From positions 1 to 64,000 of the forward strand of contig CAJNOL010000031.1 in assembly GCA_905250125.1 (NCBI GenBank): DNA of 64,000 nucleotides, read 5' to 3'. Below are positions 44,527 through 57,186 of the stretch, piece after piece. The position numbers were made by a program, and so were the translations under genes. A model generated the notes under the pieces. The model made no database searches. It saw only the letters and a list, made by a program, of their open reading frames with translations, and had not been told where the DNA came from. Within the stretch, counting starts at the first letter, position 1. Each line of letters starts with the position of its first letter. Origin of the DNA: Rotaria sordida. Its lineage: Eukaryota; Rotifera; Eurotatoria; Philodinida; Philodinidae.

Positions 44527-47500
44527 CGTTATTTTTTTTTACTTTTCTTCGATCAACAATAAACTGGATGAATGAATAATTTTATTTTGTATATATTTAT
44601 GCGCATATCATTATACTGTTTTTGTATACTTTTACGGTGCAAAAGAAAGTAAACAATAGAACCATGCTATAAAATAAATCATTTAATATTTCTTAGCTAT
44701 TAAGCCATGTTTGGTAGCTTGAAAAGAATTTTTATATAATTATGTTGACACATAATTTTCGATCTTTTTTTTTCAAGAACAAATGAAAAATGAATATTTA
44801 ATAATAATTATCAGTAATTTCTTTCTCTTCATGAGTGCATTGGTCTATTCATACTATTTATACAAAACGAAAAGAAAAATGTAGTTATTATCAAACAATC
44901 TGTTGTGTTATTAGTTAGAAGAATTTTTAATGCTCGTACGGAGAGAGTCTATACGAAAAGAAATCCAAAAAGAACAGCATAATTTTTTGTTGTTGACTCG
45001 ATTGTATTTTAGTACTGTAGAAAATTAGTTCAAATTATAAAAAAATTTTTCTCCTGCCTTTTAAATTGACTGCTTCCGGTAGTAATACAACAGTTGTATT
45101 TAATAATGCAAAATAATAAAAAGAGACTGTCAAAACAGGCTGACAAACATCGTCATTAATACAAAATAATTTAAAATTTTCCCAGTTACTGCTTCATATC
45201 TGAATAGATGTCTGGCATCTAAATGATTCAAAAGAACTGATCAAATAATTGATGATCAACTCATTTTATGTGAGTAGATTTATTCACGAGCTTTTTATAT
45301 GAATGGAATCCAACCATGGAAACTTTTACTTCATCTCTAAGGCATTATAACATTCTATTTCATTCTATATTTTTAAAGCTGACTGTCAATATTGTGACTG
45401 TGTAGTCCTTATAGAAATAACATAGTTAATGATTAGACCCCGCTCATATAAAAACACCGAAACGATTGAAACCAGCTCAGTTAATCGATATGGCGTTGTC
45501 AAACACCTATGTCTAAATAAATCATTTTTGATCTTTCAAAGCTCATTTATTCAAAGTATGATATTGTACTATTATGAGACAGGAAAGAATTTTATTTTAG
45601 CTAAGATATAAGACTCAATCTTATTACTCACTCTCATTCCTTAACCTTGACACGATCACTCGGAGTTCGCGCAGAGCCCAGGTCATTATCACACTGTTAT
45701 AAGTATACAATACAGGATAAAGTCGTTCATCTTCCAGGTATACTCTACTGAAGATTAGCAGACGATGTTGATAATATCTGCCAGTTACGCTCAACTATTA
45801 ACTTAATACTGTAGAGATATCGTATTTTTATCGTAATTATTAACAGAATGCGACTATTTCTTGATCTATTCTACATACTTCATTTTACTCTTCTTGCTTC
45901 TGTTATAAAGTTAGTTTTCAAGAGTCTAAGATAAATTTCATATAGTTTTGTAGAGCGTCAAAAGATGCACCTTTTGGTAAAAAAAGTTCGGTTATAAAGT
46001 ACTAGCAAGGCTTCGAAAAGTTCATGACAATGCTGCTCAGAAAACATCATTTTTTGATATTTTCGTAAAAATCTACGTATCGTTTTTTTAATGAAAAGAT
46101 TGATTATATTCGGGAAAGTCATTGAAAACATGATCAAATCGTCATGTCTTAATTTTTTCTTTTACTGATAAGATTAAAAGAATGAATAAATACTTGGTTT
46201 GAAATAGTTCATATCGTACCATTCCTTAATTATAACTCAGAAGTATTCATTAAACTCAAGATTTTACTAATGATATGTTACGAAACAGTGATTCTGAATC
46301 AATTGAATATAGCAGACATATTTTCTGTAGAAAACAATAAGTATCTGTAATCATAATGTGAATATTATTAGAATGAATTTCTAGAAATTTGCTCCAAATG
46401 ATTTACATTTTCATGCTTCTATTGCATCATTATTTCATTTGTATTCAATAGATATTGGCCTTAATTTTCCTAATGACTTCATATTGATAATACATAATTA
46501 GTTATCAATCACATGATTACTAAAGTACTGCATGAATGCAATTCTTCGTACCCATACTTGATGCGAACAGGAATTATTTATCCTTACTCATTAATTTTGT
46601 ACCAGTACCCAAGTATGGGTATCCAGATTGACTAAAACCAGAAGAATGAAATTTCCAGTATCTTCAATTCCTTTATATACATTATGATTGATAGTTGAAG
46701 TAGTATGTTTTTATTTCAGTTCGTTTTATTGTAATCAAATCAAAGTTCTATCAAGTAAATCATTACTTATCTTTCTTAGTATAATTCTATTACTTTTGTA
46801 TTAGTATCATTGATGATAATTTTTTTTATTAATGTATCAGTCTTACAAAAGAAGATTTATTTGTATGATAAATTTGTCACAAATAAAAATTTATTTTTTC
46901 GAGAAAATTTTTCTTATTTCTACTTTTGATCGAACATAAACTATCGATTTCATTCTGTTTTCGAAATATGAGAGTACCACCATGTCGTTGTCGCTAAATA
47001 TTGGTGTTTCATCTTCATAGCTATTAGATTGTAGTGCATAACGAGATATTCTAGTAATTTGCTTAATTTTATACTGTAAAAATTGGAGATTTGATAACTT
47101 AAGATATCGCCTCTCCCTACAGGAATATCATTTCTGTCATGTCAAACTCTCATTAAAAGTGTCCCAAAATGATCTCTGGTAGAATTAGACCTATAAAACT
47201 TGTTTGCATTGCGTTCTAACTTATTGAAGTAGTCAATGACTATTATACGCATACTATATTGGGTTGTTGAGAATGACAAGCTCTTTTTATCTATCAATTC
47301 GAAAATCGATCAGACTAATATTCATCTGACTCTATAGCAGTTTTCAAGTGATTTAAAATGGTATAAAAACATTGAAGAAAAAGCATTGGCTATGCAAAGA
47401 AATCCCAAAGAGACTATTCTCAAGACCTGATTTTATGTTTTGTTTTTGACTGATATTTGCTAGATTTCGATTAGTAAAATACGATTTTTATAATAACTAA

Positions 47501-48115
47501 TATTTTCTGTTTTTGTCGAAAAATTTAAATAGTAATGCATGATTCCAAACGCCTCGATAATAGAGAATAATAAGATCATGAAAAAAAAAGACTAGATAAA
47601 TATAGTTTAAATTAACTGCCTTTCTATTTGTTCTTCTTGTAATCATCAAGTCTTTCCTAGAGTATTCACATGTCGATAATAAACTAGTAATAACTTTGTG
47701 TGTTATATTTATTTTATTAATTGAGAGTCACACGGATCCCAGATGGACAAGACATAGACAGACCTACAGATAATAGGGATTGGATTAAATTTTCAAATAA
47801 ACTAACTCAAATTCTTTTCTTTAATTGCTCATTAGACTAAAAACATAAAAGAAAATTCATTTGATGAATTCAAAAATTAATTTCACTTAATAAGTATCAA
47901 TCCTCTTCCAAAATCAATCTATATCAGTAATTATATACACACGCATATATATATATATATATTGCTTTGTTTTGTTTATAAACAAGACGACAAAACTACA
48001 ACATAAACAAGAAAAAAAAAAGATCAAAATCTGTGTATTTGGAAGAAACAAATAACACAGATGCATATAGTTCAATGTACAGATACAAAAATCGACGAAA
48101 ACAAAAAGTTTATTT
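44527..48115. other. 3.6-kb gene-free region
   Basis: Only short biased open frames. A fragment near 45950 (TTTTGTAGAGCGTCAAAAGA, then TGCACCTTTT) resembles the inner module of the elements at 5.4-6.4 and 30.3 kb. An AT run lies near 47947. I see nothing else. Confidence 0.5.
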
Positions 48116-51100
48116 TTAATAAGCTGAAGATGCAATTGTTGGAGCAATATTTACTTTTCCCATACGTTTTTTTCCTTGATAAATTATTTTTCCTGATGCA
48201 ACCATATCAATTGCTTTCGGATATAATTGTTGTTCAAGTATACGTAAACGATTTTCTAATTGAATTTCATTTTCAATTGGTGTTACATGAATACTTTCTT
48301 GTGCAATAATTGGTCCATCATTATCTGTATCAGATTCAGCAATAAAATGAACTGTAACACCTGTTATACGAACACCAGCTTGTAATGCATCACGTATTGG
48401 TGATGTACTATGACGAAATGCTGGTAATAATGATGGATATATATTTAATAATCGACCACGCCATGCTTGAATAAATGATGGTGATAAACGACATGCATAA
48501 CGATCAAGTATAACTAATTCACAGCCATGTAATTGTAATTCATCATCTATTTTTTGATCCTTTAAAAAAATAGATTAAGAAACTAAATGATTTGCTCAAA
48601 TGGAAAATGAATATTTACTAAATCATAATTTCTTGCAGCATATTTTTTTGGTTGAATTACTTTTGTTACAACAGATGGATATAATTCATTAACACGAGCT
48701 ATATCTGATAGACTAGCTAATGTTGAAAGGACAAGAACAATTTCAAATGCACATTCAATTGTTGAAGTTGAATATGCAAGAAGAGAAAGTAATGAAGTAT
48801 CTAAAAAAAAAACAAAAGGAAATAATTAAAACGATCCTTATTTCTATGTTTTAGTTTTGTTTTTTAAATACCATTTGTTGAAATAAGTACAGCACAACGT
48901 GTTTTATCATTTGCAATAGGTTGTTTCATTCGATCTTTAATAATAAGTGGAGTATCATTTGATGTAAGACATGGTTTTGGATATTTAAATAAAATATTTT
49001 TTAATTGAATTGTACGTGATCGTGATTGTTGAGGTAAATGAATTGATTTATTACGTATTGGACTAGAATCTAAATAAAATATATTATAATATAAAATAAT
49101 TCCAATAAAAAACAATATATATTTACTTATTGAAGTAAATGTTCCAAGATGAAAACATGATGTATATGTTTGAGTTAATTGTTGAAGAATATTTTCAACT
49201 GAAGATTTTTTATGATCAATTATAATTAAATAATCAACACCACAATTAAAATATTCAAACATTTCATCTTGACTAAAACCGCTCTGAAAATATAAAAGAT
49301 ATTCAATTATATTTCCGTATTAATTTCATAATGATATTTATTTATCTCAACTATTTGTAACGAAAAGAGTACCGATTTGATCTTTCCGGAATAGGAATGT
49401 GGAGAGTCAAGTTTTCTTTTTTTTGATCTCCGTCTAGAGAAAACTAGTCCAAAGTTTATTCGTATTACATTTAGAAAAATCCTTTTAGATCGTATTTCGC
49501 AAAAGCTAGAATAAGATGAACTTAGACGCACGAAAAAATATGTAGCCATATACTTTGACGCATAATCATTGTATGAAAATCTAACTGTAGAACAAATTCG
49601 GAATGTTTTATTGAACTTTATTCTTGCAAGTTCAGAAAATGTTGTTCATTGATTTAGTTTATTTAACTTCTCATCGGATTACAAGAAAAGAAAAATCTAC
49701 TCTCTGATGGCAATTAAAGTTCATATTAAATTCTGTTCCATTTCGAATATGAAAATTTATCGATACTATCATTTTCAAACTATAAACTTCGATATTTTCT
49801 ACAAATTATTTTTCAAATAAGTTCTTATTCTATTTACATTTTGATAAATCCATGTAAAAATTGGTGGCATAATTGGCCATTGTTGTCCATTTAATTCTGC
49901 AATTAATGTTCCTGTTGATGAATCAAGTAATGATTGAATAATACGAGCAAGGCCAATATCTAAATTTTAATAATTAAATTAAAATAAACATTTATTTAAA
50001 TAATATACCTTTTAAATATCGTATAATTTTAATTGTTCGATTTAAAATAAGTTCATGAATAATTGTCATTAATGTTGATGTTAATATTGATGATTTTTGT
50101 AATAATAATGAAAAAAATGATTCTTCATCACCATCATTATTTCGAAATGGTAATGTATCATTTAAATGAATATTTTTCTTTTGAAATAATTCTTTTAATT
50201 GTATATAACCATAACTATTTATTGTACTTGAACTACATCGAAGTCCAATTAATAAATCACCTTCATTTATTATTGAATTTTGTTTATCATTATTAAATAT
50301 AAATAATTCTCGATTACAAACACCTGTACATAATGCATTAAATGATAATGAATTTGATGTTGTTTTAAGAAATGTACAATTTAATTGTTGACATGCTTGT
50401 TCAATTCCTTGATAAAATCGTTGAATTGAACGTTCATATGATGATAATGGTAATGAAGAACATTGAATATATAATGGACGTGCATAATTAAGATCATTAG
50501 CACAACGAATAGCTAATTCATAACCAAGATATTCAAATACATTTTGACTATCATTCATATCTTTATCATTTAAATTAAATAACTAATAAGAGAAAATAAA
50601 TAAATAAAAAAAAACAAACAAACAACGATTCAATAGAATTTTGTTAATGAAAAACTTACAGCAGCCAATGGATTTAAATTAATTGTTGATGAAACAAGAA
50701 CTGGTTGTGTATAAGTTTTAAGGTCAATTTTAGTTGAAAGATCAAAATATGATTCACCTTCAAAAGTATGTAAACCATCAATAATTTTATTATTTTGATA
50801 AATATTCATATATTCTAATTTTGGAATATCGGATACCGAACCAAATACACGTTCAAAATCCATTGGTTCACTTTCATCATCATCGTCATCATCATCATTT
50901 GTTTCATTATCATCATCTTCAACTTGTTCGGAAGTTTTTAAATTTCGACCACGTGTTGTGATACTACGACCAGATTTATTCGATATTGTTGAAATAGATT
51001 TTTTCTTTCTAGGTTTTTTCTTTTTTCCATTTGTTAAACCACCTGTTATAGAACTAGGATGTTCACCATGAGCTTTACACCTAATGAAGAAAAAAAAATA

Positions 51101-54100
51101 GTGATAGGTCTTTATGATCTGATAACGTGTGGTGTGAAAATCTCTGGATAATATGTTTCTTCTTTTGTCGAAAGATTATAGGAGTTACAAGAAAATATAA
51201 AGTATTAAGTTAGAATTAGAATGTTGTGCTCTTTACAATTGTAGATTAGAAATCATGAGTGAATCTTTGAAAACATCGAAAATACAGATAGGAGGACTAT
51301 CAGATGTCTTCTTTTAATTTCAATGCTTTTCTTTTGCCGATAGATACTACACAATACTCTAATAAAAATTCTAAAAGAATTTGAGCTCCTATTGAAATTT
51401 GACTAAGCTATTGAATTTTTAATGTGTCTATTTTCTAAACATCAGCTTTTCGAAAAACTCATATTTACGAATTTTGATCTGAATCATTGCTAATGTAGAG
51501 AACTTCACTAGACTAGCTTGTATAAAAAAAAAATTTAGAAGTTTAAAACAAAGTCTCTTCAAGATATAAAGCTTTTAAAAAAATACATGTTATATATACT
51601 ATTCATGGAAATGAATCTTTTTTCTTGAAAGCCTCATATCTCGAAGAGACTTTGTTCAAAACTTTTGAAACTTTTTATGGAAGCTAGTCTAGTTAAGTTC
51701 TCTATATACGCAAAGTTTCAGATCAAATATCAAATATACGAGTTTTCTGAAAACTTGGGACCTCTAGAAAACAGACATATTTGTATAGATAAGATATTAC
51801 AATAATCAAAAAGGGATATCTGAGGATATTTCCTCGTATGCTAAGTTGAACATCTTTTCGACAAAAATAAGAAAATGTTGAGAAAAATAGCATACAATCA
51901 TTTTTAAATGGGACACGATCAGATTTGCTAGTTTTGGATCTGTTAGTTCAATTGCTTCTGTCCAGACTTTATTATCGGACTCTTCGAAACTTTCGTATCA
52001 TTCGTTATTAACCATAGATTTCAAAGAGATAACAAACTTTTCAGATGCTTATATATTAATATGTAATAAAACTTGATTATACATTTCTTAAGTATAAAGT
52101 CTAAATGGCAAGACCTCATATGATAGTTCAACACTCATATACATGTAGAGTACAGTTTTTAAGGATTAAAACACTATCTTATTTTTTTTTGCAGACTGAT
52201 TTATTATGCACTGTAGTTTGCGGCCGACTTCTTTACAAATATGGTCAATGACAAAAGATATTTTCTAAAATTGAAATATCAATCATAACTGCTTATTTAA
52301 TTATATTCAAACTGATTCGACATGTTTACATTCAAATGTATATTTCGATTGGTCATCTTACCTGATTAATGAACTCTAAACCAATTCAAATACATTCCAA
52401 TTCATATAGATTTTTTTTTTTTGTATATGAATTTTATATAGAGATATCTTACCATTCAATAGCTTGAGATCCAATATCAGATTTAAAGAATATATCATCA
52501 GTATTCATTTGTTGTTTAATATATTCACAAGCAAATACAGATTGAATTTGTGCTTCTTGTAATGTTGAACCATAACCAAGTACATTGAAAATTCTTTCTC
52601 CATTTGTTATAATATTACCTGTTTCTATTCCTCCAATATTAACATCTGTTTGATTATGAAATATTTTAACTTTATAATTTTTTGTTGCTGTTAATAAAAT
52701 TTTATTTGGAATTATTAATGGAATTTTTTTTGATATTATTGTTGTATTAACATAATAACCACGTCGTTTTTTATTTGTTAATGGTAAAATTGATACAGAT
52801 GGTAAATCAAGTGCATATTGAAGAAATATATCTGGTTCACATAAAGATAAAAGTACTTCACTTTCAGGTTCTTCAAATGTTGATTTATAATCAAGTAAAC
52901 AAATTTGATTATAATTTGTTCCTTGAATAAGGAAACGAAAACCAAATAAATGACGAATGGATGGTGAACATCGTAATGTTCGTTCAACAATACGTCGACG
53001 AATAAATGATAATTGTTTTGATGTTAAATATGGACATGGACCATATGCACCAAAACGTAATGGATCTGATTCTATTATTGGTAATTGTGTATAATCACTA
53101 TCACCATCACTTACAATATAAAGTGTACATATATAATTATCATCTAATGAATAACCATGTTCAATAATTGCTGATGGATTAGTTTCATCAAATAAGTTAT
53201 CCTAAATAAAGATTTAATTTTTATCTAATCGGAGTCTTTCTTTTTTATAACAAGAATAACGACAATTATTTGATAGACATATTGCTAGAAGTTTAATCTT
53301 TGAAAAGAGATTATAATAGGCGATCGAAGTGTGACATCCACATCTATGCACTCTCGACAAATTGATCGGCCATTGAAAAGTAATTTAACAAAGTATTTGT
53401 TAATTTTTCAGTCTTTTAAAAGAGTCTATAGAAATTTTAAAACGTTGAATTAGAATCAAGATTTTGCGCTGTATTATAATACAGGTTCAGAATTTTTGTA
53501 GAGTTTCTATTTTAGGAGTAACGAATGGAGCCTTTAGAGGGCTATAGATGAAGCTTGGACTGAGGAAATTGACTTTTTTTTTACTGCTATAGTCTCCTTA
53601 ACTACATACATTATATTATCGATTTTTTTGCATAGAATTACAAACGAGATTGTTTTCTACAAGCTGATAAAAGAATCAAAAGTTTCCGAAGAAACATTCA
53701 GAAATGAGCAAACTCACAATACAAATCCGTTTTCCATAGAAATCAAAAAATAATCTAAATTGACAAATGAATTGCAGCAAACTAATCGTTAGTAAAGCAT
53801 TTTATAGAGAAATATTTGCCCATTCATTCCTTGTATTTGAAATAATTTTCATTCCAACTTTTGGCGCATAGAAGTTCTACAAAAATTTTGAACCCATATT
53901 TGACAACAATAAGAAATTCTGCTTCTAAGCTAATGTTTTCAAATTACTTTTCCATCATTTGTTATAACAATTGATTCTATCATGAACAGATACATGACTA
54001 AACTTGTGATCCTTTGCACAATAGACATCATTTATAGGGAAAAAACTTTTTCTCATCCGTAGGAAGACAATTTGTTTAAAACAGTTATTGCAAAAAAAAA

Positions 54101-55274
54101 TGCATGATTTCATCCAAATGAACAAGAAGACAATTCAATACTTTAAGATTCAATCATATAAAATATGAATTCTAGTTTTGAATTCAACATGTATAGTATC
54201 ATATAACAGAAAAGAAATTTTTACCTGAAAAATTTCTTTCAATGTTTGTAGAGTTTCATCTCTTGTTTTACAATTAATTATTTGATTTCCATTAATTGAA
54301 TGAATAATCCATTGTTGTTGATTTGGATATCTAAAAACATACAAACATGAAATTTTTTCACTCGCAAAATTTCTTCTAATTATTCTTTTGTTTTATTACT
54401 TATTTAAAAAATTTTCTCCTTCATCTTGTTTTAAACAATGAATCCAATCTAATGTTGGTATATCATGTTTTGTCATAAATTGTTTTGCATTTAAATAATT
54501 ATCACTTAAACTTAATGTATCAACTGAACAACCTAAATAATGTATACCATGTTCACCTAATTGTGCTTCAAGATCTTCATAATAAAATGTTTTATTTAAT
54601 GATATAACAAGATCAATTTGTTTTATATCAACAAATTCTAAAATATCTTTATCATTTTTTAAAATATTAGTTACAATTACATGTGTTTGATCAATTATAA
54701 TTCCACTATTAGCTGGTGAACAATAAATTTTAAAATTTCGTCGTTGAGATAATTTCCATACAAATGCATGTTCACATGATGTTAAACCAAGTATAAGTAT
54801 TGTTGCTGGTATTGGTTGTGCTAATGATGTACATGTTGAATATGTATCATTATCATCTGTACGTGCAAGTACACGTTCAAATACATGTATATCAGATGTT
54901 GCTGTATTAACATCATTATTTAATGATTTTGTAAATAAAACACGATCAATTAATTTTTGTAATGTTTTTGAATAAATTTTTCTTGATGATGAAACAAATA
55001 AATTTCCACCAAGTTCTTTTATATGTAATAAACGTTTTGTTGGAACTTCAATTATTGGTTGTGTTATTATATCATCAACATGATTTAATTGTTCTTTTAT
55101 TAAATCTGATGATAATTCAGTTTCATTATCAATTGATAAACCTGATGGAATATATTGAGTTTGAGCGACATTTGTCGACGACGATGACGACTGGTTCTCA
55201 CCGTGACGAAAGGCGCCTGTTGAGGATATTCGCAACCGTTTGTTCACGACACCACGATTGTTCACCTGCGACAT
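48116..55274 (-). CDS. Degenerate trifunctional GARS-AIRS-GART-like protein with N-terminal RAD21-like segment
   Basis: Ten exons (minus): 55274-54400, 54330-54225, 53201-52453, 51080-50660, 50582-50009, 49959-49838, 49283-49127, 49069-48872, 48800-48619 and 48559-48116; all phases close, 1275 residues (true GART ~1010). Residues ~76-118 (VPTKRLLHIKELGG, YSKTLQKLIDRVLFTKSL) match RAD21's STAG-binding region. From ~157 a GARS-like part runs (ILILGLTSCEHAFVWKLSQ for GSGGREHALAWKLA; FMTKHDIPTLDW; FGAYGPCPYLT), then an AIRS-like part (YELAIRCANDL) and a GART formyltransferase-like C terminus (GRLLNIYPSLLPAF, VRITGVTVHFIAE). The order equals the purine enzyme, but key residues are lost in each domain, including Tyr1169 for the catalytic His. 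A basic (KKKKPRKKK) then Asp-rich linker at ~596-648 suggests nuclear location. The start follows an acceptor-like TTTCAG, so a 5' UTR intron is possible. Probably not a working purine enzyme. Confidence 0.82.
51413..51790. repeat. Foldback repeat in intron 3 of the GART-like gene
   Basis: The arm ~51413-51590 (AGAGAACTTCACTAGACTAG, AAACAAAGTCTCTTCAAGAT) pairs with ~51625-51790 (ATCTCGAAGAGACTTTGTTC, TAGTCTAGTTAAGTTCTCTA). Diverged; accounts for part of the 1.4-kb intron. The 1.0-kb intron 53202-54224 has no element I can recognise. Confidence 0.7.
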
Positions 55275-57186
55275 CTGAAAGAAATCAATTTAAGAAATCA
55301 TTCAATACTAATTTAAAACAAAATATATTCATTCAATAATATATTTCAATAAATCGAATATATTAAGAAATATATTCGTTTTATTGAAAGCATTTGATTT
55401 TAATCAAGAAAAACAATGAAAAAAATTTTTTTTTGAACTAAATTTTATACAAGAAAGATCCTGTAATTGTTGCTTGTTTATTTTGTTGTTTTTTATGCTT
55501 GTCATTGTAATAACCAATTGAAAATAAAGAAAAACCTCCAAACTAAACAGATGGCGCATATTTACTTGACCAATTGATTTTAAGCATTAGCGCTAGTTGA
55601 ATTTTCCTTATCATTGCTTCTAATTTAACCAATAATAATTCAACAAGAAGAGCTCTCCATTTTTCTGGTCAAAATAAACGATTGTCCGTAGAAAGGTCAA
55701 AAAATGCTTTAGAAGATTCCGATCAGCAAGACACATTTTGTATTGTATGTCAAAATACTAACATTCTAACGTAGATCATACACAAGTCAAGAAATTGAAA
55801 AAAAATTATAGTGTCATTTTTTTTTGCTGTTTAACAACTTCAAATGATGGACCATTTAAATATTCCATTATGGGTATAGATCTTCTCTTCACGTACGTTC
55901 ACACCCAACCTAAAGATATCATTTCTTTTGAATATTTTTCTAATTTCAACATTTTCCCCTTACGATACAATTCCTTTCAGTCTTTCTACAGCCAATAAGA
56001 TAAGCTATTTACACTTTCTACATTTTCTGACAACAGGATCAACGTAATTCACAGTGTTGATAGCAGTTGTGGATGTATAAAATGTATGTAGATTATTTCA
56101 ATCTGATCCATCGAATTTGTGTTTTTTTCAGTGGTTGTTTGGAAATACACTGTATGAAGACTTTTTTTAAAACTGAGTCATTGTTCAAGATAAATATGTA
56201 TATATATTTAAAATCAGGGAGATCTTAATAATATTTATGCAAAATATTATGTTGACCATTTTTAGTAACATTAATAGATGACGCTAGTTAATGATATTAT
56301 CAAAATAGAAAAAGTAAAAACGATCAAGACGAAAACACGATGCAACGATGTTGTAAGCTATGCCTAATTTTTCTGTGCAAACATGTTTTTAATGAACTCA
56401 ATTATAAGATAACATGAATAAGTACATCAATGGATTCTTGGTAGAGACCATGCGCTGAATCAGTTATACATTTGACAAAATTATTTTGAATTACATGGAT
56501 TATATAGAATTGTGCAAGTCTTATGTCAAAAATTTCTGTTCTTTTTATCTATTTTTGTCTTAGTTTCTGTTATTGCATCATATGAAAATATTTCATTATA
56601 TATAAATGTAATGCTCTGTTGTTAACAGGGATCGGCAGATGTCGAGTCAGTTACTTCAATCGCAGAAAAAAAATCATAAAATATCAAAAAACATCCAAAA
56701 AAATCATAAAATATTAAAAAAACATTAAAAAAATAATAAAATATAAAAAACAACAACAAAAAAAAAAAATAATAACTAATGTTACTTCGAAATATTTGTG
56801 AACCTTTTCACGGTTCACAATCGTGCCTTGATGTAAGGCGCTCGTATTAATACACTGCTTGCGCAAATCGATCCCTTTTTTTTTGTTGTTAAGTTTTAAT
56901 ATTTAGTTTTTTTTTTGTTTCTTTATCTATTTAAACTACTTCACGAAACAAAACATGAAAAAAAGAAACAGGCCGTAAAGATTTCAACGAGAAAATCTTA
57001 AGATGCATGAAACTTACATAATATATAAAATAAAATACACTGACTAAAGCTTTTATGGCAACACACAAAAACAAAACGATGAAATGAGAAAAATCAAAGA
57101 AGCAAAATAACACAAACGTTTCAAAAACAAAAACAATAGTTTTAACGAATAAAGCATAACAAGGATAAATGCAAGATCTATTAAAT
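55275..57186. other. 1.9-kb intergenic region between GART-like and PIWI genes
   Basis: Nothing coding is supported. An A-rich degenerate tandem tract (AAAATCATAAAATAT units) lies at 56660-56775. It includes the upstream region of the GART-like gene and the PIWI 3' flank. Confidence 0.55.

Noticed and set aside
49307-49549. 80-codon minus-strand frame between exons 6 and 7 of the GART-like gene
   Set aside because: It falls in the 554-nt intron and breaks the domain continuity if included.
54962-55339. 125-codon plus-strand frame opposite the RAD21-like segment
   Set aside because: Antisense shadow; the minus strand matches RAD21 and GARS.
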